Source: an uncultured Phascolarctobacterium sp. (lineage in GTDB: Bacteria > Bacillota > Negativicutes > Acidaminococcales > Acidaminococcaceae). From it: a DNA stretch of 7,563 nt. The stretch is from NCBI GenBank assembly GCA_900551335.1, contig URVO01000064.1, positions 1-7,563 of the forward strand, in the 5' to 3' direction. A model generated the notes under the pieces. The model searched no databases. It was not told the DNA's origin and was given only the letters and a program-made list of their open reading frames with translations. Position 1 is the first letter of the stretch. Every line of letters begins with the position of its first letter. The position numbers and the translations under genes are program-made. Positions 7,032 through 7,563 of the stretch are shown here, piece by piece.

Positions 7032-7088
7032 ATGCTGGAAAAATTTGTAAAAGCTTTATACGAAATGAATTTCTACTTCATTCACTAA
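7032..7088 (+). CDS. Micropeptide 2, 18 residues, paralogue of micropeptide 1 (unrecognised)
   Basis: The predicted peptide is MLEKFVKALYEMNFYFIH. Aligned to micropeptide 1 with one gap, it matches at M, E, K, F, V, L, Y and H (8 of 18), with similar residues at several others (Trp/Phe, Val/Ile, Leu/Phe). At the DNA level, GAAAAATT[C/T]GTA (6960-6971 and 7038-7049) and TTCACTAAT spanning each stop (7003-7011 and 7081-7089) are repeated, so the two arose by tandem duplication. Residues E3, K4, K7 and E11 fall on one side of a helix and L2, F5, V6, L9 and M12 on the other, so an amphipathic helix is plausible. There is no signal peptide. Short leaderless amphipathic peptides encoded in tandem recall phenol-soluble modulin operons in layout only; no homology is claimed. 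Confidence 0.65.
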   Translation: MLEKFVKALYEMNFYFIH

Positions 7089-7101
7089 TGGGTGGTACAA
7101 A

Positions 7102-7122
7102 ATGAATAGCAAAAATAAATAG
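7102..7122 (+). CDS. Possible third micropeptide start, 6 codons (probable remnant)
   Basis: The reading MNSKNK is preceded by GGTGG at 7091-7095. The segment GGTGGTACAAAATGA (7091-7105) equals the SD/start segment of micropeptide 1 (6938-6954) apart from a 2-base deletion. This suggests a third duplicated unit whose coding part has been lost or replaced. The peptide is unlike the other two and its stop runs into the terminator stem. It may not be translated to any purpose. Confidence 0.25.
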   Translation: MNSKNK

Positions 7123-7156
7123 AGCGCAAGCTGAGAATAGCTGGCGCTCTTTTTTT
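7121..7156 (+). terminator. Strong intrinsic terminator ending the micropeptide unit
   Basis: AGAGCGC (7121-7127) pairs with GCGCTCT (7144-7150). An inner AGCT/AGCT pairing (7129-7132 with 7139-7142) is set off by one A-G mismatch and closes a 6-base loop. Six more T residues follow (7151-7156). The stop codon of the convergent acyltransferase gene (7155-7157) lies in this T-tract. The opposite strand also reads T-rich after the stem, so the hairpin may terminate both transcripts. Confidence 0.88.
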
Positions 7157-7563
7157 ACGCTTTTTTATTGAGTGAGATATGGTCGACGTGACCGATGAAG
7201 TAATGTCCCCAGGATACGCGGGCTAGCAGCTCCATTGTGAGCAGGCTCAGTACCAGCATGATGAGGAACAGCAGCGGATAAAAAAGACCGCGCTGCGGCG
7301 AAAGGCCGAGCAGCGAGAGCACTTTATCTCCGACGTACATATAGACGACGTGGATTAAAAAAATACCGAAGGAGTAATTCCCCAGATAAATCATGAAACG
7401 CTTGCTGAAGCTGTCCTGTGATTTGAGCGTGTGTACATAATCAAACAGCATGGTGATGATGATGGTGTACAAAAATAAGTTGAGCGGAAAGCAGACAAAC
7501 TCCAAAATACGCAGGCTGTGAGCATAATATTTAAAATACCAGCAGACAGCTATTAAGGGCAGG
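7155..7563 (-). CDS. Acyltransferase-3 family membrane protein, C-terminal part (start outside window)
   Basis: The reverse frame is open from the window end to a TAA at 7155-7157, giving 135 residues; the first base of the window's last codon belongs to a residue outside. A TTG at 7503-7505 could be mistaken for a start, but the frame continues upstream through hydrophobic sequence (LPLIAVCWYFKYYAHSL), so the gene is cut by the window rather than short. The segment YLGNYSFGIFLIHVVYMYVGD matches the conserved late membrane segment of acyltransferase-3 (OafA/YrhL-like) proteins, which usually O-acylate cell-surface polysaccharides or peptidoglycan. Three to four membrane segments are visible. 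The catalytic His region expected near the N-terminus is not in the window, so substrate and activity cannot be judged. The gene converges on the micropeptide unit. Confidence 0.75.
   Translation of the reverse strand, partial: LPLIAVCWYFKYYAHSLRILEFVCFPLNLFLYTIIITMLFDYVHTLKSQDSFSKRFMIYLGNYSFGIFLIHVVYMYVGDKVLSLLGLSPQRGLFYPLLFLIMLVLSLLTMELLARVSWGHYFIGHVDHISLNKKA

Noticed and set aside
7055..7084. Antisense promoter over the micropeptides (TATAAA on the - strand), as expected for a type I toxin-antitoxin pair
   Set aside because: No acceptable -35 hexamer lies at 16-18 bases, so a classical antisense antitoxin RNA is not supported by the sequence.
7088..7105. ORF MGGTK overlapping the stop of micropeptide 2 (TAATG)
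   Set aside because: It is five codons, its start is formed by the stop overlap, and its bases form the SD of the third start. There is no independent support.

Overview
The window is a bacterial chromosomal segment. An ATP-dependent proteolysis and protein-quality-control cluster on the + strand (trigger factor, ClpP, ClpX, Lon, EngB) is followed by an AbrB-type membrane protein gene and a short intergenic region. The 3' part of a convergent acyltransferase gene closes the window. The order tig-clpP-clpX-lon-engB is typical of Bacillota. The moderate GC content and the Gram-negative-style duplicated AbrB membrane protein would fit a Negativicutes (Selenomonadales/Acidaminococcales) genome. 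That placement is an inference from gene order and composition; nothing here proves a genus.

Layout. Positions 1-726 hold the C-terminal part of trigger factor. clpP (763-1356) and clpX (1384-2634) follow closely, each with a good Shine-Dalgarno (SD) site and no terminator between them. A hairpin plus T-run (2646-2679) separates clpX from lon (2723-5044). engB (5046-5696) starts one base after the lon stop, and the AbrB-type gene (5701-6735) starts four bases after the engB stop, so these three look like one translationally coupled operon. It ends at a strong, probably bidirectional terminator (6746-6791).

The operon genes share one theme: folding of nascent chains (Tig), regulated degradation (ClpXP, Lon) and ribosome assembly (EngB). 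ClpP has the full S98/H123/D172 triad and Lon has its S679/K722 dyad. ClpX has its zinc-binding domain, Walker motifs and sensor 2, but the residue aligning with the E. coli arginine finger R307 is serine (S309, codon 2308-2310).

The most unusual part is 6856-7156, which holds no conventional gene. It carries a near-consensus extended -10 promoter (TGGACA, 17 bp, TATACT) embedded in several short palindromes, then two tiny SD-preceded ORFs of 19 and 18 codons encoding clearly related peptides (MTFEKFVATLCSFRWYMVH and MLEKFVKALYEMNFYFIH). A third SD/start copy opens only a 6-codon ORF, and a strong intrinsic terminator closes the unit. This looks like a self-contained, tandemly duplicated micropeptide operon that standard gene callers would miss. 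Its function cannot be read from the sequence.
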